NCBI GenBank assembly: GCA_032207245.1
Contig: CM063506.1
Span: 20,056,675-20,120,674 of the forward strand
Source: Pardosa pseudoannulata
Lineage: Eukaryota > Arthropoda > Arachnida > Araneae > Lycosidae
DNA length: 64,000 nt
Reading direction: 5' to 3'
The notes beneath the pieces are model-generated. The model searched no databases and had not been told where the DNA came from. It saw only the letters and a list, made by a program, of their open reading frames with translations. The position numbers were made by a program, and so were the translations under genes. Of the stretch, positions 22,235 through 37,500 are shown piece after piece. The number at the start of each line of letters is the position of its first letter. The first letter of the stretch is position 1.

Positions 22235-25200
22235 AATTGAAAGTTTTGCTTGTTTAGTTGTTATTTACATTAAGAATTCTGGTGCCTATCATTCATAAAG
22301 TTTTGCCAGCTAGAAATCTTTTCACAGAACTCACTAATAAAATTTGCTATTTTTTTACAGCAATTTTTTTTAATAAAATAAAAAAAAATCCAGATTTTTT
22401 TGTTGTTAGAAATAGAATTTTTTTTAAACAGGAAGTAACCAGTAAAAATGGTGTTTTCTATGGCATTTTTATAGTCAGATTTTTTTTACAGCATTTATTA
22501 AAATAAAAATTAGACTAGTGCAAATTTCCTTATTCATATTAACCATACTTTGGTGTTCTGCTCATCAGAAATTCATCTTTTATAGAATTTTAAAAATGAA
22601 ATACCAGACATTTTAGGGGCAAATTATTGGGGGGGGGATTGTTAATGATTGCAGCCAATTTGATTTTATTAGTTGTAAAATATGCATGATTTTTTTTTTA
22701 AATGTATATACATATACACAACAACAGATTTAAGTCTTTGTATAATGCAACATATGGAAATATAGCTTTGAGACAGAATTTGGGAGTTTATTTAAAAACA
22801 TTTTATATGCTAAATTATTCTAGTATGGCTTTTAATTAAATGGCTGGCATAATTCGTGACTTTAAATAAAATTACATGTAGGTAAAAACATGCTTTCATT
22901 TCTATTCTGATTAATAATACAATGATTTATTTATATTACTTATTTTACGACTGTAGATAATTATGTACTCTTTGAATAAAAATATAATTTAACTTGTTTT
23001 CTGGATAATCAACACATGTGTTACGGCACTAGAATGAGGGTGTTTGGTTTAGAGTACTTCAGTCTGCTGCTTTGCTACACAAGGGCTAATGAGATTGGGA
23101 CCTACTGCTTAAAGCTGATTCTGAACAGTTAGGAACATTCATGCATCAGTGGGATTTGAACCCAGCACACTACCATTCAGCCATCATTTGGTGCATAATG
23201 AAGTGATATAAAAATCAGCATCATGTGAGGAAATAGAAGTTGAATTAATAAAGAAACTCTGGTAGGATTCTTGGACTTAGAATTGGCTGTCACTAGTGCC
23301 ATGCTTTTCACTAAACCATATGGGTGGTTTTATGTTATCAGTAAAGTAAATTTTTGTTTTAAGCAAAATATTTTTTAATTTTCTTATATTGAAAACACAC
23401 GTCACATATTTGTAGAGTGAATTTTTTAAAATTTCATTTTAATGGAAAATGAAATTGTGGATTTTATGGATATTATCAACTGTTATATATATACTGATAT
23501 AGTAAAGAAAAAAGAACTTACCAGCAAATAATTTATACATACGAATCCGGTGATTTTTCTTTACATCTGATGAAAACAAATCTGTGGAAGAAAATTTAAT
23601 TTCTTTTAACTTAATGTTCAAAGATAAATTTTTTTAAACAGTCTCCCATTATGCAAAATATTAAAATTGATGAATTTCTTCTATATCTCAATAATATATC
23701 AATCTACACAATTTTAACAATTCTTTGTTTTATCTAAGATTATTATAAGCAACATTAAAAAAATGTACTATTATGTTAGAGATTATTAATCTTTTTGTTT
23801 TATAAATATTTCAGTGGAACCCATTAAAGCAATATAACCATAATTTACACCTTTTCAAGGCACCGATAATATTTTCTTACATATTCTATATTACTGAAAT
23901 AGTACATGTCAATTTGATACAGGAAGTATTAAATCTGCAGTTGTTCCTTATGCTACTTGGATGAATCAAACTCATGAGCTTTAAGGATACTTGATTTAAA
24001 GCAAAGGGTTTCAACAGCACTTTAGGGGTGAATGAACAACCCCAGTTTTAGCTCAAAATGGGTTTTTGTAATTTGGAACAGTGATCAAGTAGAGGACCTC
24101 TGCCCCTCCAGTGATATAGTTTCAACTTGGAGGACATTGTGACCACGAACCTAATTTGCAATCATTTGCAAACAGAAGCATCTTTGGCAGTTTTGATTTG
24201 GTTTGGTTTTGGAGAGCTACGGTTTACTTTTTGCAACACGAGGGGCTAATGAGACTGGGACCTACTGCTTAAAGCCAATTCCGAACGGCTACGAACATCC
24301 ATGCCATAGTAGGATTCGAACCCACAAACTCCGGTTCTGAAGGCAAGCACCCTAACCATTCGGCCATCGTCCGGCTTGGCAGTTTTGAGCCCAGAACTCA
24401 TAGGCATCCTGATATGAATTGATAATTTTGCTGATTGATCTACTGCAGCTCATCTACTTACAACCTTAAGTCCAGTAAAATGCCAACAAATTTATAATTA
24501 CCTTTATTTAATTCTAGTTCCACTGGATAATCTGTCTTTTTCATAACTTTTTTACAGCCACCATTCTTATTGTAAACAAATCTTTTAAGGTGCAGAATAA
24601 GTATTGGAGGTAATTTCTGAAGGGCAACATGGCTGTAGGCTTCAACCTAACACACAAAAATCAAATAGTAAGTGGACATGGTTAAGAAAACATACATATT
24701 TAGTAATCATACGAAAATAAAGTTACAGGTCATTATGAAGTGCACCAGAAGACCCAGTAACATGTGAAAGCAAACTGATTTTTGATTTTAAAACTTAAAT
24801 GTTTAAAATTTGATAACAGACACGATCTGATCAAAAGCTAAAATAAAAAAATTCAGGACAATTTTAAAACGTACTTAACCTCAATCAGAATTTTAAACAA
24901 ACACATTTGCTTTCCAAATAGTTTAAAGCATATTAAACCAAAATTTAATTCTTACTCAGTTAGGAGGAGAAATAAAATGTAAAAGAAAAAAACATGTAAG
25001 AGGAAAAAACACCTACTGACAAACTTATTGTTTCTTTATTCTATTTCACTATTTTGCAGTGCACTACTTAAGCAAACTTGTTACATTTTTTAGTTTTTTC
25101 TCTCAAAAATTTAGAGCACAAACTTGATGCCCATTCTTTTGTTGCTTTAAATGACCTCACATTATAAATATGAAACAAGACTATTTCCATGGAAGAAAAT

Positions 25201-25478
25201 AAAAGGGAAAAATTATTACTAATTACTGAAAAATATTTATTTTACATCTATTGCACTTTTGTACAACATTACTAGCCAGACTAATTATAATTATTACATT
25301 ATGACTTCTGATCTACTTAATTTTTGTTAAGAACAGGATGTGCATTAAACATAAGTAAATATAGTATGTTAATGATAATTTCTTAAAATTTTATAAAAAA
25401 CGTAATACCAGGGATCATACACAATTTTTAAATAAAAATCAACTTTTAAGGACTAACCCCCCCCAAAAAAAAATACAT

Positions 25479-25554
<76 letters not shown>

Positions 25555-28500
25555 ATAAATTGAAAAAACTAATGAATTGTAGCACAAAATACTTATTAAA
25601 ATATTTCATTTTTGGAAATTTAAAATCAGGAACATTTAAAATTAATTAAATTAATAATTTTTAATGTTATGTTTAAGTAAAAAAAATAATTTTAATGAAA
25701 TTTGCATCAGAAATTATTAAACAAAATTCTTAAAAAGCAGTAAAATTCGTTAAGTTGTTTGTAAAATTATACTAATTTTTGTTAATGCAATTATAATCAA
25801 TTTTAACAAAATTATGATTTAAATAACTATATAAGACTAATTTTGTAAAAGTAGACAAAATTATTTTAGAAAACTAGTAAAATTTCCAATATGTGGTAGA
25901 ATAAGGTGATTTTCAGTAACAGGTTCAGCATTTTCGAAACAAGCTTTTGATTAGTAGATTTGTAGCTACTTGGTTTGATTAAGGAGCACTATGGTCTACC
26001 TTTTTGTTCCCCAAGGAACTAATAAAACTGGGATTTAATACTTAGAGCTAATTCTGAAAGGCTACAAGCAACCATTCTAGAAGCAAAATTTGAACCTGTA
26101 ACAGCACCCTGCTGATTGAGCCAATCTTATAATTATTTGATTAGATTTGGAGCACTATGGTGTTTTTGGTCACACAAGGACTAATGAGACCAGCATAGAG
26201 AGAGAGGGGGGGAAGCAGGGGTTCATAAAGAAATTGAAACCGAAATTTAAAATAAGGGCACATGCAACTTTCTTGGAGGTCACAGAACAACTGTGATAAT
26301 AATCATTTACTTTTGTTAAATGCTAAAATGTTTTCCTGGTTAAGAACTGAAATCAAACTGTTGCTGATAATAAAAAATAAAATTCCAAGAATAAATTTAA
26401 ATAAAAATAATGTTTGTGCAATATGTTAAAAAAAAAAATTGTCAACCAGTATAGTATTGTTACCAGTTTAAAGCATGAAATTCTTACGAAAAATTGTTTA
26501 AACATAACACAGTAACAAAAAAACCTAATTTTAAAGAAAAAACTGAAGTGAAAAGTTAAATTAATAACATTTTCACTTTATATGTACCAAAAGTTTTCCC
26601 TTTATTCTAGGTTTCCTTCCTATTACCTCTTATGTTATACCTGCACAGACAGGAATGTAAAATAAATTAAACTGTTAGCCACTTAACTGCTTTAACCAAT
26701 AGAGATTTGTCACATCCTGTGTTTGTTTTTCAAACATTTGTTTTTGCACATGCTAATTAGTGTTAACTGTTTTTTAACCTTAGACACTAGCAGTGGTGGA
26801 ACAGCAGTAACAGCATTTTGGAGCAGTAAATTTCGCATTTTGGAGCAATTGGAACAGACATGGTTAGTGATTTTGCAGCATTCTGAGAAGATGTAGTTGA
26901 GGCGTTTGGAGCAATTAGCGAAGGGGTGGTTAATTTTTTTTAAACATTATGCAATAAATAAAATATAAATATCAATTTGGGCTAATGAAACTTCTATTTC
27001 ATGAGGCTATTCTAATATAAAAAAAAAATTTTTTTAATTGTATTTATTTTTTGAGCAAATATGCAAAAAATGGTATATGTAAGTAGTTTTTAGTAGTTAT
27101 ATAGAACTTATAAAAGATATAGTAATAATTCACCTACTTAAGCCACCAATGTCAGATTGCAAATGTTAAAGTAGTCAGCATTTAAATATTTTTTTTGTTC
27201 CTTAAAAACATGGTGCTTTAATGTAATTTTTCTACTAATAAAGATGTTAAAGTATCACATTCTTATACAATTTTTAAAAGTTCTATACAATGCAGACACA
27301 GAAGTAGACATTTTGGGAAAAAAGAAGGAAAAAAAATGAGAAAAATGCAAAAAAGAGGAAGTTAAATAATTATTAAAAATTAATGTTCTGATTTACTTAA
27401 TGCAAAAACAAGTGCCTAAATATGAAATATGGAAGTATCTATATAACTTTTTATCAATATAAACATGTACTCAAGTTTCCTAGTAAAAAAATATTTAAAA
27501 TAGGTTCAAATGAGATGCTTCTTCAATGTGCCTAATTAAAAAAAAATAAAATAAATAAATTCACTAACACAGTTGAACTTTATTATATTAAACTTTGAGG
27601 AACCATATTGTTTATTGTACTTGAACCTTTAAGAAAAATGCTAGATCTCAGAAAATTATAACTTGTATAAGATTTACATAAGATTACATATTATCTTATA
27701 AAATATTTATAAAAATAGTATCTTTAATGATTTTAATTGACTAAAACCAAACAACTGAACGATTGAATATTAGAATGACCAAAAATGTAGACAAATTCAA
27801 AACTAGTTTTGTCTTTAGTTATTGCTTACTATTTTAATACTGAATTAATTTATAATCTTCTACAGACGTGATTCCAGTATCAAGATAGTTTAAGGAATTT
27901 CTTTGTCCAGTACAGCGAAAAACATTTTTTTTCCTTGAGTGGCTGGACAAGATATTATTAATTTCATGCATTTTACTTTTAAATCTAGAAACATATATTT
28001 AAATCTCTTTTCATAACTGCAAAAAAGTTTTATAAAAAATGAATTAATAAAAACTTAGTAAATGACTGAAAGAAAGGATCCTCCTATCTCATTCCTAAGA
28101 TTCACTATAAATGTATAAAATGGAGATTCGCAATTTATGGATAAATTAGCATTGTAAACAAAAGAAAAATCATGAGATCAAAAGTTTAATTTGTTATAAG
28201 GTGGTTTCTTAAAATAGGGATTTCAACAGTACATCAAAAATTTAAAAGTTGTATCAAATAGCAAAGCTTTAAAAATGCACTTCTAAACAGAACTTGAAAA
28301 CTTTGTAACCGCAAAATTTGTTATTAACTAGTTTGTAAAATTCTATTAATTTTTCTTACATTGATTTATAATTAATGTTTAAAAAATACAGTATATGTTT
28401 AATTTTTTTAAATGGACAATTTAAAATTGTTTTTTTTTTATAATAGTAGAAGACCCAGAAGTTAAATATTAGAGGAAAATGAAGAAGGAAAAATAGAAAG

Positions 28501-31500
28501 TAAAGAACAATTTTAAAATACTTATTTGATTTACATAATGCAAAAACAAGTACCTAAGTATGAAATATACTAGAAACTAAATAATTTTTACTAATATAAA
28601 CAATTACTCGAGTCTACTATTAAAAAAAAATGTTCAGAACACGATTCAAATCAAAGTTTCTCAAATATCCTAATTTTTTTTTGTCTAATATAAATGCGCA
28701 TTTTAGATATCAAATTTTTAGAAGGCATTTCTATAAACAAATTTTTAATTTTGTGACTGTAGAATTTCTATACCTTAATAGTTTGTAAATATACAATAAT
28801 TATCATTCAATTTAATTAAAAAAAAATTTTTTTAAATAGTAAAATTTCAGGGCGATGATCGAATAGGACGAGCTTTCTTTCGGTATCTAAGCCAGTGGGT
28901 TCGAATTCTACTTTAGACTAACAGATTTATAACCATTTAGTTTGGTCTGAAGCGCTAGAGTTTACTTTTATGTTACCCGAAGGCTAAAGACATCGGAATT
29001 TACTACTTAATTACTACGATTCTGAACGGCTGCGAACAAAGCAGCAGGATTCGAACCTGTGGTTGCATCCTACCGATTCAGCTGTAGGGATGACTTTTAT
29101 CGGGAGTGCAGTTAAAAGTAACGATTTTTCATTAGCAAATTTTGTCATCAACTTCCATACATAAAACTTAACAATAAAAAAAGTTGCAGATTTTTCAACA
29201 ATAACTAACTTCCGTGCATACCCAAAATTCCGTAAGTTATTTGCAACAGTGTCATTTTTGCACAGACACTGTCCATAGAACAAAAATTCAGTCAATAAGA
29301 TGAAGTATCGTTAGAAATAACTATAGGAGGGATTGAAATTTTAATACTGTTACCACGATATTAAAAAAATATCGATATATAAAACATTATTACGATCAGT
29401 TTACACACACGAGCTTTCGGGGGTTATGTATAAAGTACTTAGGTTGTTAAAACATACTTCTACCGAGAGACTCGTACTATTAATCCATTAAAAAATGCGC
29501 ATTTTCCTGAACCAAAATCCAAAAACTTACAATTACAGTTTAGCTGTACTATTATAAATAGAACCACAGAAGTTCTATGTTTCATTTATACCGTGTCACA
29601 TGGCTTTTTGACCTTGAAGCACGTGTTGCGAGAATCAACTGATAACACTTCTCGGCTGCTCTTTGTCTGAATAAAATTGTGGAAGCGGGAAAGAGGTAAA
29701 AAAAAAAGAGAAAAGGGAATAAATCTTACAGATTATCATCAAAATTTAAATATATGTGAAATAAAAAAAATCGCTCCTTCCTTTATTTTTTTTTAAATTT
29801 CCGAAAAAAATCTGTGATTAATCTCTATTTTTGAACAAACCCACAAAAATTTTCGTATTAGAATCATCCCTGAAAGAGGAACTTGGTTCGTTATTTTTTT
29901 GTAATCGGACCTTTATCAAATTTTGCTCTAAATTACATTTCCAAATCCGATGCACCTCCCCCCCCGGCGTGCAGCAGCCACTTATGGTACTTATCAGTAC
30001 CAGTTTCAGGAAACTCGCTCAAGGTCAGTTGTTGTGGACAGAAGAGCACTCCCTCCTCCTCTCCCCCCCTACAGCTATTCTTTGATGTTTAGCCTACAAC
30101 ACCTTCGACTGCTCACCAATCAATGCCAAAGCCCTCCTTCCCTTTTCTTTCCTTTAACGGGAAATTACTATAAACTGTACGCTGGTGAAAGAAAACGAAA
30201 GATAACTAACAAACTCTGCTTTGCGGGAGCTTTTTCGTTGTTACAAAAGATGGGAAAGTGATTTTTGGAGGGAAAAAAATTTGTTTTGGAGCAGTCTGGT
30301 GCAATTTACCTAAAAAATGATAGTTTTGGAGCAGAATGGCGCAAAGATGTCGTTTTGGAGCAGTCTGGCGCAGCTGTTCCACCCCTGCACTAGTTACTGG
30401 TAGTTTTGTCACAGGCAGGTAAACAAGATGTTTTGGGAAAGATTGCTTTTAATTAGTGCTAAAAAATCAATAAATGTTTTCCTTTAAATAGACTTAGTAT
30501 GAAATGTTTTAGCATAGATGAAGAGGTAGTAGGCTTCAAGTTGGCAAAATCAAAATATCTCTTCAGGCCTACAGAAGTTCTGCAAGGTACCGCAAGAGTT
30601 CTAATGCAATACATTTCTAGGAAACAATGGACTAATAAAGGCTATCTGTAGTTCCTTATTTCTCCTTATTATTAAGTGTACACAGTACAATTTTTCTCAA
30701 ACGTGAGCCATGTCAGACCAAAACCACCTAGAGCACAGGTCAACCACCATGAGCAGTGTTGTTCTAGGTGGTTTGGGTCATATCCCCACCTTCTATCCTC
30801 ACATGAACATCCTTGAAAGTGACCAGGTTGGCAATACAGGAGAAATAAGAGGAATGATGACTGATTAGATTTTAAAATGTTTAATGATTGTAAAGTAAAA
30901 AATAAAGATTTGTAAGGATGCAAGAAAACCTTGAATAACACATGTACTTTAATATGTAAGAAAAAGTAAAGTAATAAGGTAGATAATTTAATTACATAGT
31001 TTACATGTGAATTCAAAGTTCACATAAAAAACAAAAAGAACCCGCCATTAAATATGAAGAAAAAAACCTGAAAATTACAACTTGTCAAATTTTACCTCTT
31101 GTTTAGTCTTGGCACAAGTATATCCCTGTATGGGCTCCTTAACAGTCATCTCTTTCAAAGCTTCTGACACAGATGTAACTTTATCAGACTAAAATAAAAC
31201 AATGTGCAAGGGCAAAAAATATGAATTCTTTCAGCAATTCAGGAATAAAAATTTATACAGAACACTGATAAGTTAAATAGTACACAAAAAACTGGTAGAT
31301 ATTTTTATAGTATACAGGGTTTGTATAAAAAGTAATGAGACCACATTCACAGGGAAAAAATATATACGTTGGAGATAGCAATACAAAGTTTCACAAAATA
31401 GGACCCTTGAGACACTTCAGCTTACAAGTTTTCCTTGCTTGGAAGGTGCTCTAGAAGTATATTTCTGGAAGTCATTCAAGCAACCCATTGAAACAACTTT

Positions 31501-34500
31501 AACCTGTACTTCAATGCCATAACAGTGTTCTTTGAGGGCTGTTTTTGCTCAAGTGAAAAAGAAAATCTGCCGGGACATAATGTGACTACAAAAGAGCAGG
31601 AAAAGCCTTGTGATGCTGTTTGAGGCCAGGAACTTGTAGATCTTGAAGAAGGTGGACATGGTTCATTGCCCTGATAATGAAGTTTCCCCATCAGCACAGA
31701 TTTTTCTCATTTGCAAATCATTGATAACAGCATGTACAATCAACCCTTAACTATCTGAGTTAAACACATCTAACACACATTGTACTTTTACTCATGCATG
31801 GAATGAGCAGCATGAGACAAGTCTTTCTCTCAACTGACTTTAAAGCCCTCTTGTACCACCTTAAAATACATGTTTTTTATACTCTTTCATTCCTAAACAC
31901 TCATTCGATTATTTCAACATCTCCAAAAGAGATTGTCTGTTTTGCACAGAAGTTAATGTTGTACTTATGTTACATTTGTAAGCTTCTATTGAGCCTTTAG
32001 AATGAAAAACAACATCATTTGTGTACAAGCTTGGTTGCTTGTACACAAATGATGTTGTTGCAGAATGAAGTTGAATTTTTTTCCCATCAGAGATGCCTAG
32101 AACCAGCTCACTGCAAGGTATAGTTGTATGCATCAGTATAAAAAAAGGGGGGGGGGAAGTCTCATTACTTTACATTCAGATTCTGTAAATTACTATAAAT
32201 ATACAGCTTTAAAATATTTAATAGAGGCTAATTAAAAGTACAAACTAAATAGCACATTTTAGAAAGGTTAAGAATTTTAAAATTTTACTACCAAATTTTT
32301 AAAAATTAAAAGTTAAACTGGAAAAAACAACAACACAAAAGTTTACAATATGGAATATTCAATTTTAACATACCAGTAAAAATAAGTATCAGTTAACATT
32401 CATTTATCCCTAATTTATTTAAGGAGTTTTGTAAATAATAAACTACTAACTCTGTTAACACTTATTTTTAAGAGGTTTCTTAAGATTTATTTTTATTCAT
32501 ACAAAAAAATTCTTCAGTGAAAACTAGAAATACATACTTTAAGTTTTCAAATAAACACTTATATAAAGGCAGGGAAACGCACCTGAATATCCAATTGAAG
32601 AGTAAAAAATGGTTGAATAGATGCAGATGTTTTGTTTCCACTGGTAGTTAAAAAGGATTTTATCTGGCCACCAAGTAAATCAGATATAGGAGTCTTATGC
32701 TCAGCCACCTAAAACAGTTTATACACAGTTAAAATATTTTAAATGATAGAAAAAAAAATCAAGTTTTTTCAAATACCCAAAATTCTATATTTTATAAATA
32801 ATAAAATTTAAATATGTTTACTTTTCGAGTAACCATTCCCCGATGCTTTGAACCAATAACTTGCCATTCTTCTTCACTTTCACTAGCATCTCCATTTTCT
32901 TTTGCTTCTGTATTCACTACAAAATTACAAAAAAGCATTCTAATAAAAAAAAATTCATTTCTAAACAGTTTAAGCATATTTCAACACATTCCTAAAAAAC
33001 AAATTACATTAGTATTAAAAAAATAAGAGAAGTTGAATAATTTTGGGATGAAATAGTTATCTGATTTAATTATCCAGGATCGATTCTAAAATATACAAAA
33101 CCCATCTGATTTAGTTTGAAACCCTACATTTATTTTTATTTATTTATTTTGCAGCAATAGGACTAAGCAAAACTAAGAAGTAACATGGGAACTAATTAAG
33201 GAGCAGCTTTTGTTATTCAAATAGTATAGTAACTTTCTCAGTATACTTGGATTGCAGTAGTTGAGATTAATTAAGGATACTTGCTACCAATTCCCCTTAT
33301 CAGTTTCTGAACTGGATTCCAAAATCATACATTCTTAGGAGACATCATTTGACTAAAAATTGCCTCTTTTAGATGCAAGATAAACATGTTCCATAAATAT
33401 CCTTACATACTGCAGATATTTACGATGAATCGATAAAACATAGTAATTTTGTTTCAGGTTGCAAGCTTTTAACTAAGGCAGATTTTTCCTATCACTGCTA
33501 AAAGTTGACTACAGACTCAATACACTTTATATGTGATTCTCATTTTTTCATAATGATGGCATTAATTTGAATTTTAGTGCTTTATTTTATATTCTAGCTC
33601 TAATAAGAAATTTTAGCACTTATTTATGGTATTCATTTATGTATGAAAAGATTACAAATTATTTGTGATTGATACAGGCAGCTAATGTAGAATATACTTA
33701 CTATCTAAATGATTTTTTTTCTCATAGTTTTTGATAAGCTTAACCATTTCTTCATGCATGCCATTTAAAATAAAACTTAAAAATTCCTCTGCATCTTCTT
33801 GTTGACCCTAAATACATAATTTAAAAATTTAATTTATTGTTATGGAAAAAATAAAACATCAACATGCCAGAAACAAATTAAGTTATTTTACCTTCAGGCA
33901 ATCAGATTTGAGATCTCTAAGCATGTCATATATAAAATCTGGTTGGAAAGGAGAACCAGGCTGAAGTTCTTCTCGTGGAGAATCAAATTTTGTAAACTCT
34001 AAAGCAACTTTCACCCTAAATGGAAATTAATAATTAGTAACACAGTTCTTAAAAAGTTCAAGATAACTCTTTTGCTTGCTTTGACCCTTTAAACTGCAGG
34101 TAACTTTTCTTATTTGGTATAAAAATTGAGTATAAATGATATCGCAAAATAGCATCATTTGCAATAAAGCAAAAAGAAATTATGAAAAAAATTTGTACAT
34201 TGGGCAGGGTTAGAGAGTTAAGATCTTAATCTTGAATGTGTGTAGCAATTTGTAATAGTAAATAACAATATACTATATTTGTACTCATGTTAATAAGCAA
34301 AACATTGATTAAAATATTAAAACTTTGAGGGCTTGAAACATTACAATGTAAAAACAAATGCAAAAATAAATATGAAGAATATATAAAACATTAAGATTAT
34401 TATTTTAAAAATAATATTTACTATAGGAGTGATAATTTCCTAGAATTAGTGAATGAAAATGTTAATTAAATGCTGTTTGAAAGAACCTAAAAGACATATT

Positions 34501-37500
34501 AGTATCTGTGAACTGCTCAGTTACTAGTCTTCCCACTATTTTTGATTATCATTTGGCTCCAATAATTCACATATAATTTACTGCTCTGGAAAGGTTATAA
34601 TCATTACAAATCCCCTTAAGTTTCAAGTACTTCCAAATATCCCCACATTTAAGTAGTGAAAAGAAATTTTTCTCAATGTCTGAAATAGCAGTTTGCTTTC
34701 TTTATTTTATACTTTCATATGCATAAAAAAATTCTTTTTTCTATATTTATACCTTTATGATAATGGTGATATTAAGTGAAACTTTGTATGTTCCCTATAT
34801 TTCAAAGTTTATCCTTTTCATTAAATGTTAAATTTAATATATAAGAAATCAATTTGTTTTTTGTTAGGCAAGAAAATGTGGAAAGAAAGCATGTACTTTA
34901 ACATTGCATAAATACCAAAATTATGCAATATCTATGAACTTTTATGGTACACTAAGCAGTAAATTTGACTAACGACCAATAAATTTTAGACTAACAGAAG
35001 TTCCAATATGATATAATATGCAGAATTTAATTAAACATAGGCTTAGTTTTTTAATATATAAAACAGTTGGAAATTCCAATGTTATAAAAACAGATTAAAA
35101 ACTTTTCCACACCTTTAAAAGCTTAATATACTTCAGAGCTCTTATAACACTATAATTATTTTACAATTGCATAAAAGAGTGAAATTAAAAATAATCAAAA
35201 AGCTTTTATACTTAAAGCTATTGAATTTTGAACAGTATTAGTTTATTTGAATTAATATTACATATGGCAAGAAAAAAAATTATCTAAAGACGAACTAAAA
35301 TTAATAATGTACGAAAAATAAAATTAAAAATAAAAGATAATTTAGTGAGAATGCTGTGATGTCATCAACTAAAAAGAATTGATGTCCATCACCAGCTAAT
35401 CTCATGATGCAAAGCTGAATTTGCAAGCTAAGTTCTATACACATTTGCATACAGAGGGGAGATAATTATTATTATTATTATTATTATCATCCCCTCCCAA
35501 AAAAAGAGCTTTTACAGGTAGCCAGTTGAGAACTTCTGTTCTAGAGTATTACACTCTTAAAAAGATGTTTAACAAAAGGTTAAGTTTAACACTTTTGACA
35601 ATTTGAGAAAAAAACTTACATGCTGTCAATTATAGGAGTAGCTGATTTTCCTCTGTCAATTCCTTCTAAAAATGGAAGATTGCTTAGCAGGGTATAAAAA
35701 GGAGGGCATCCTAGAAGAGCTTGCAGAGTCTTAGCAAAATTAAGGATTCATAAATTGGAACACATACCACACATTTAGAATACACATGCATAATCTAAAT
35801 ATACTCCAATAAAAAAAACTGTTAGGCCCAAAAGTTCACCAAAAATAAACTTATTTCATTACAATTTTCAAATAATTCTTTCATTTAAAATAATTTTTAA
35901 GTAGGAAAATATCTTATAATCTTAAAATTTTCATATTAATGAAGTTACCCCATTTTAAAACCAGATTATTTCAGTTTGGAATAATTTTATAATTTTAATA
36001 CAAATCTGTGACTAGAATATATATACATATGATATAGTTCTACATTTCTGTGCCAACTGCCTCTTATCTCCTTGCCTACTCATCAAATTCCTACGAATTT
36101 CCTTTCGCTTTACCGAATTATGCTAAAAGATTGCGTGAGCATGGGTTTTTTTCATTTGTTGTTACCTAAGAGTTACCCTTTAAATCATTTGCAACTCTCT
36201 TAATTTCTCCAAATTCCCTCTTTTTAGATGTGACATGTGTGTGTATATATATATATACAGATCCAAAGGAACAGATATAGTATAAGTCATTCTTGATGCT
36301 TTTTGCTGTTGGCAACCAAAAAGTCACTTAATTGGCAAAAATAAACAAAATGTAATAAAATAAAAAAAACAGGAAGCAGAAAATAACATATATATGTATA
36401 TATAATAGCAAAAAATAAATTCAACTTTTAAAAGTTTTAAAATGAGAAAAAACATATGTTGAAAAATAAATTTATAATGATTCTTACATGTGTTATAATG
36501 TAATACAGCAATACTACATCTGTGGCAAGTTGGCCAATCATATAAAAAAGACTTCTATACAGGCTAGAAACAAGTAAAAATTTTCCAAAATAGCCCATTT
36601 TATAATCTTTTTAGTCTACATTGCTTTGAATTTTTGAAAAATTGCTTTCTGCTATTGTTACCAAAGTTGGAATTATAGCTGTTATCACCACATAAGTAAA
36701 AATATAAATGATTGCATGATCTATTTGCTATAATTCTGAAACTGGGGGCACAGCAATAATCAAGAAAAGTCAACATAAAATTATGAAATAAAGAAAGCAT
36801 GGTAATACTTAAGTCTTTTTTTTTCTATCAAATTTTTAGAATTATCTTGGAATTTGTCACAAGGTGCAAGATTCTCTACCTCCCTAATTCTTAAACTAGA
36901 TTCCAGAGCAAAAAAAAAGCTTAAGTACTGTTGGTGTAGCATTTTACTTTACAGCAATTTGGTTGGCAAATATTCTATTCCTTTTACTAGCTTCACATCT
37001 ATTCAGCTCCTTGGTGACATATTTGAAAGCTACAGAAATATTTTCATTTTAATTTATATATAAATTTTGAATTTAATTTAATTTTTGAAGAAATAGTGCA
37101 GTTTCAGCTTATACATAGATGCACATTTATTTGAAAATATACAATATAAAAACAAAATAATGCAAAGAAATTTTCCCACAACAGGACGATGGGGTTTTAC
37201 ACATAAGAAATTTTTTAATCCTGTGGTAGTTAAGCTACCACAGAAAGTTAAGGAACACATTTCTAATATTCTTGAATTACTTCTCTAATCTATCTAATAA
37301 TCAGTTTAAGAACTTGCATTCAAAATATGACACTGTCTGTAGAAGATACCCCACACCCACTTGCTGTGGAAACAAGACTACATCTTCAACAGAGGAAGCC
37401 AAAAGAAAGTATCTACTTTGGCTTACTGAACATACTGAGGCAACCTTTTATTTTGCAAATTTCTCACATGATTAACTGTCTTATTCAAAATAGAGGCCTA

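Noticed and set aside
24197..24375. True tRNA genes at the gggattcgaaccc sites
   Set aside because: The box A/box B pairs continue into a shared non-tRNA tail and carry target duplications, so they are SINEs and not functional tRNA genes.
26791..30387. Long non-coding gene instead of a transposon
   Set aside because: Inverted ends, flanking cactag repeats and end-specific subterminal repeats fit a mobile element better; no splice pattern was seen.
32814..33026. Plus-strand frame of 70 codons
   Set aside because: Opposite strand of USP10 exon 9 and its intron.
35470..35488. CRISPR array or other prokaryotic repeat
   Set aside because: No spaced repeats of that kind anywhere in the window; only simple repeats and transposons.
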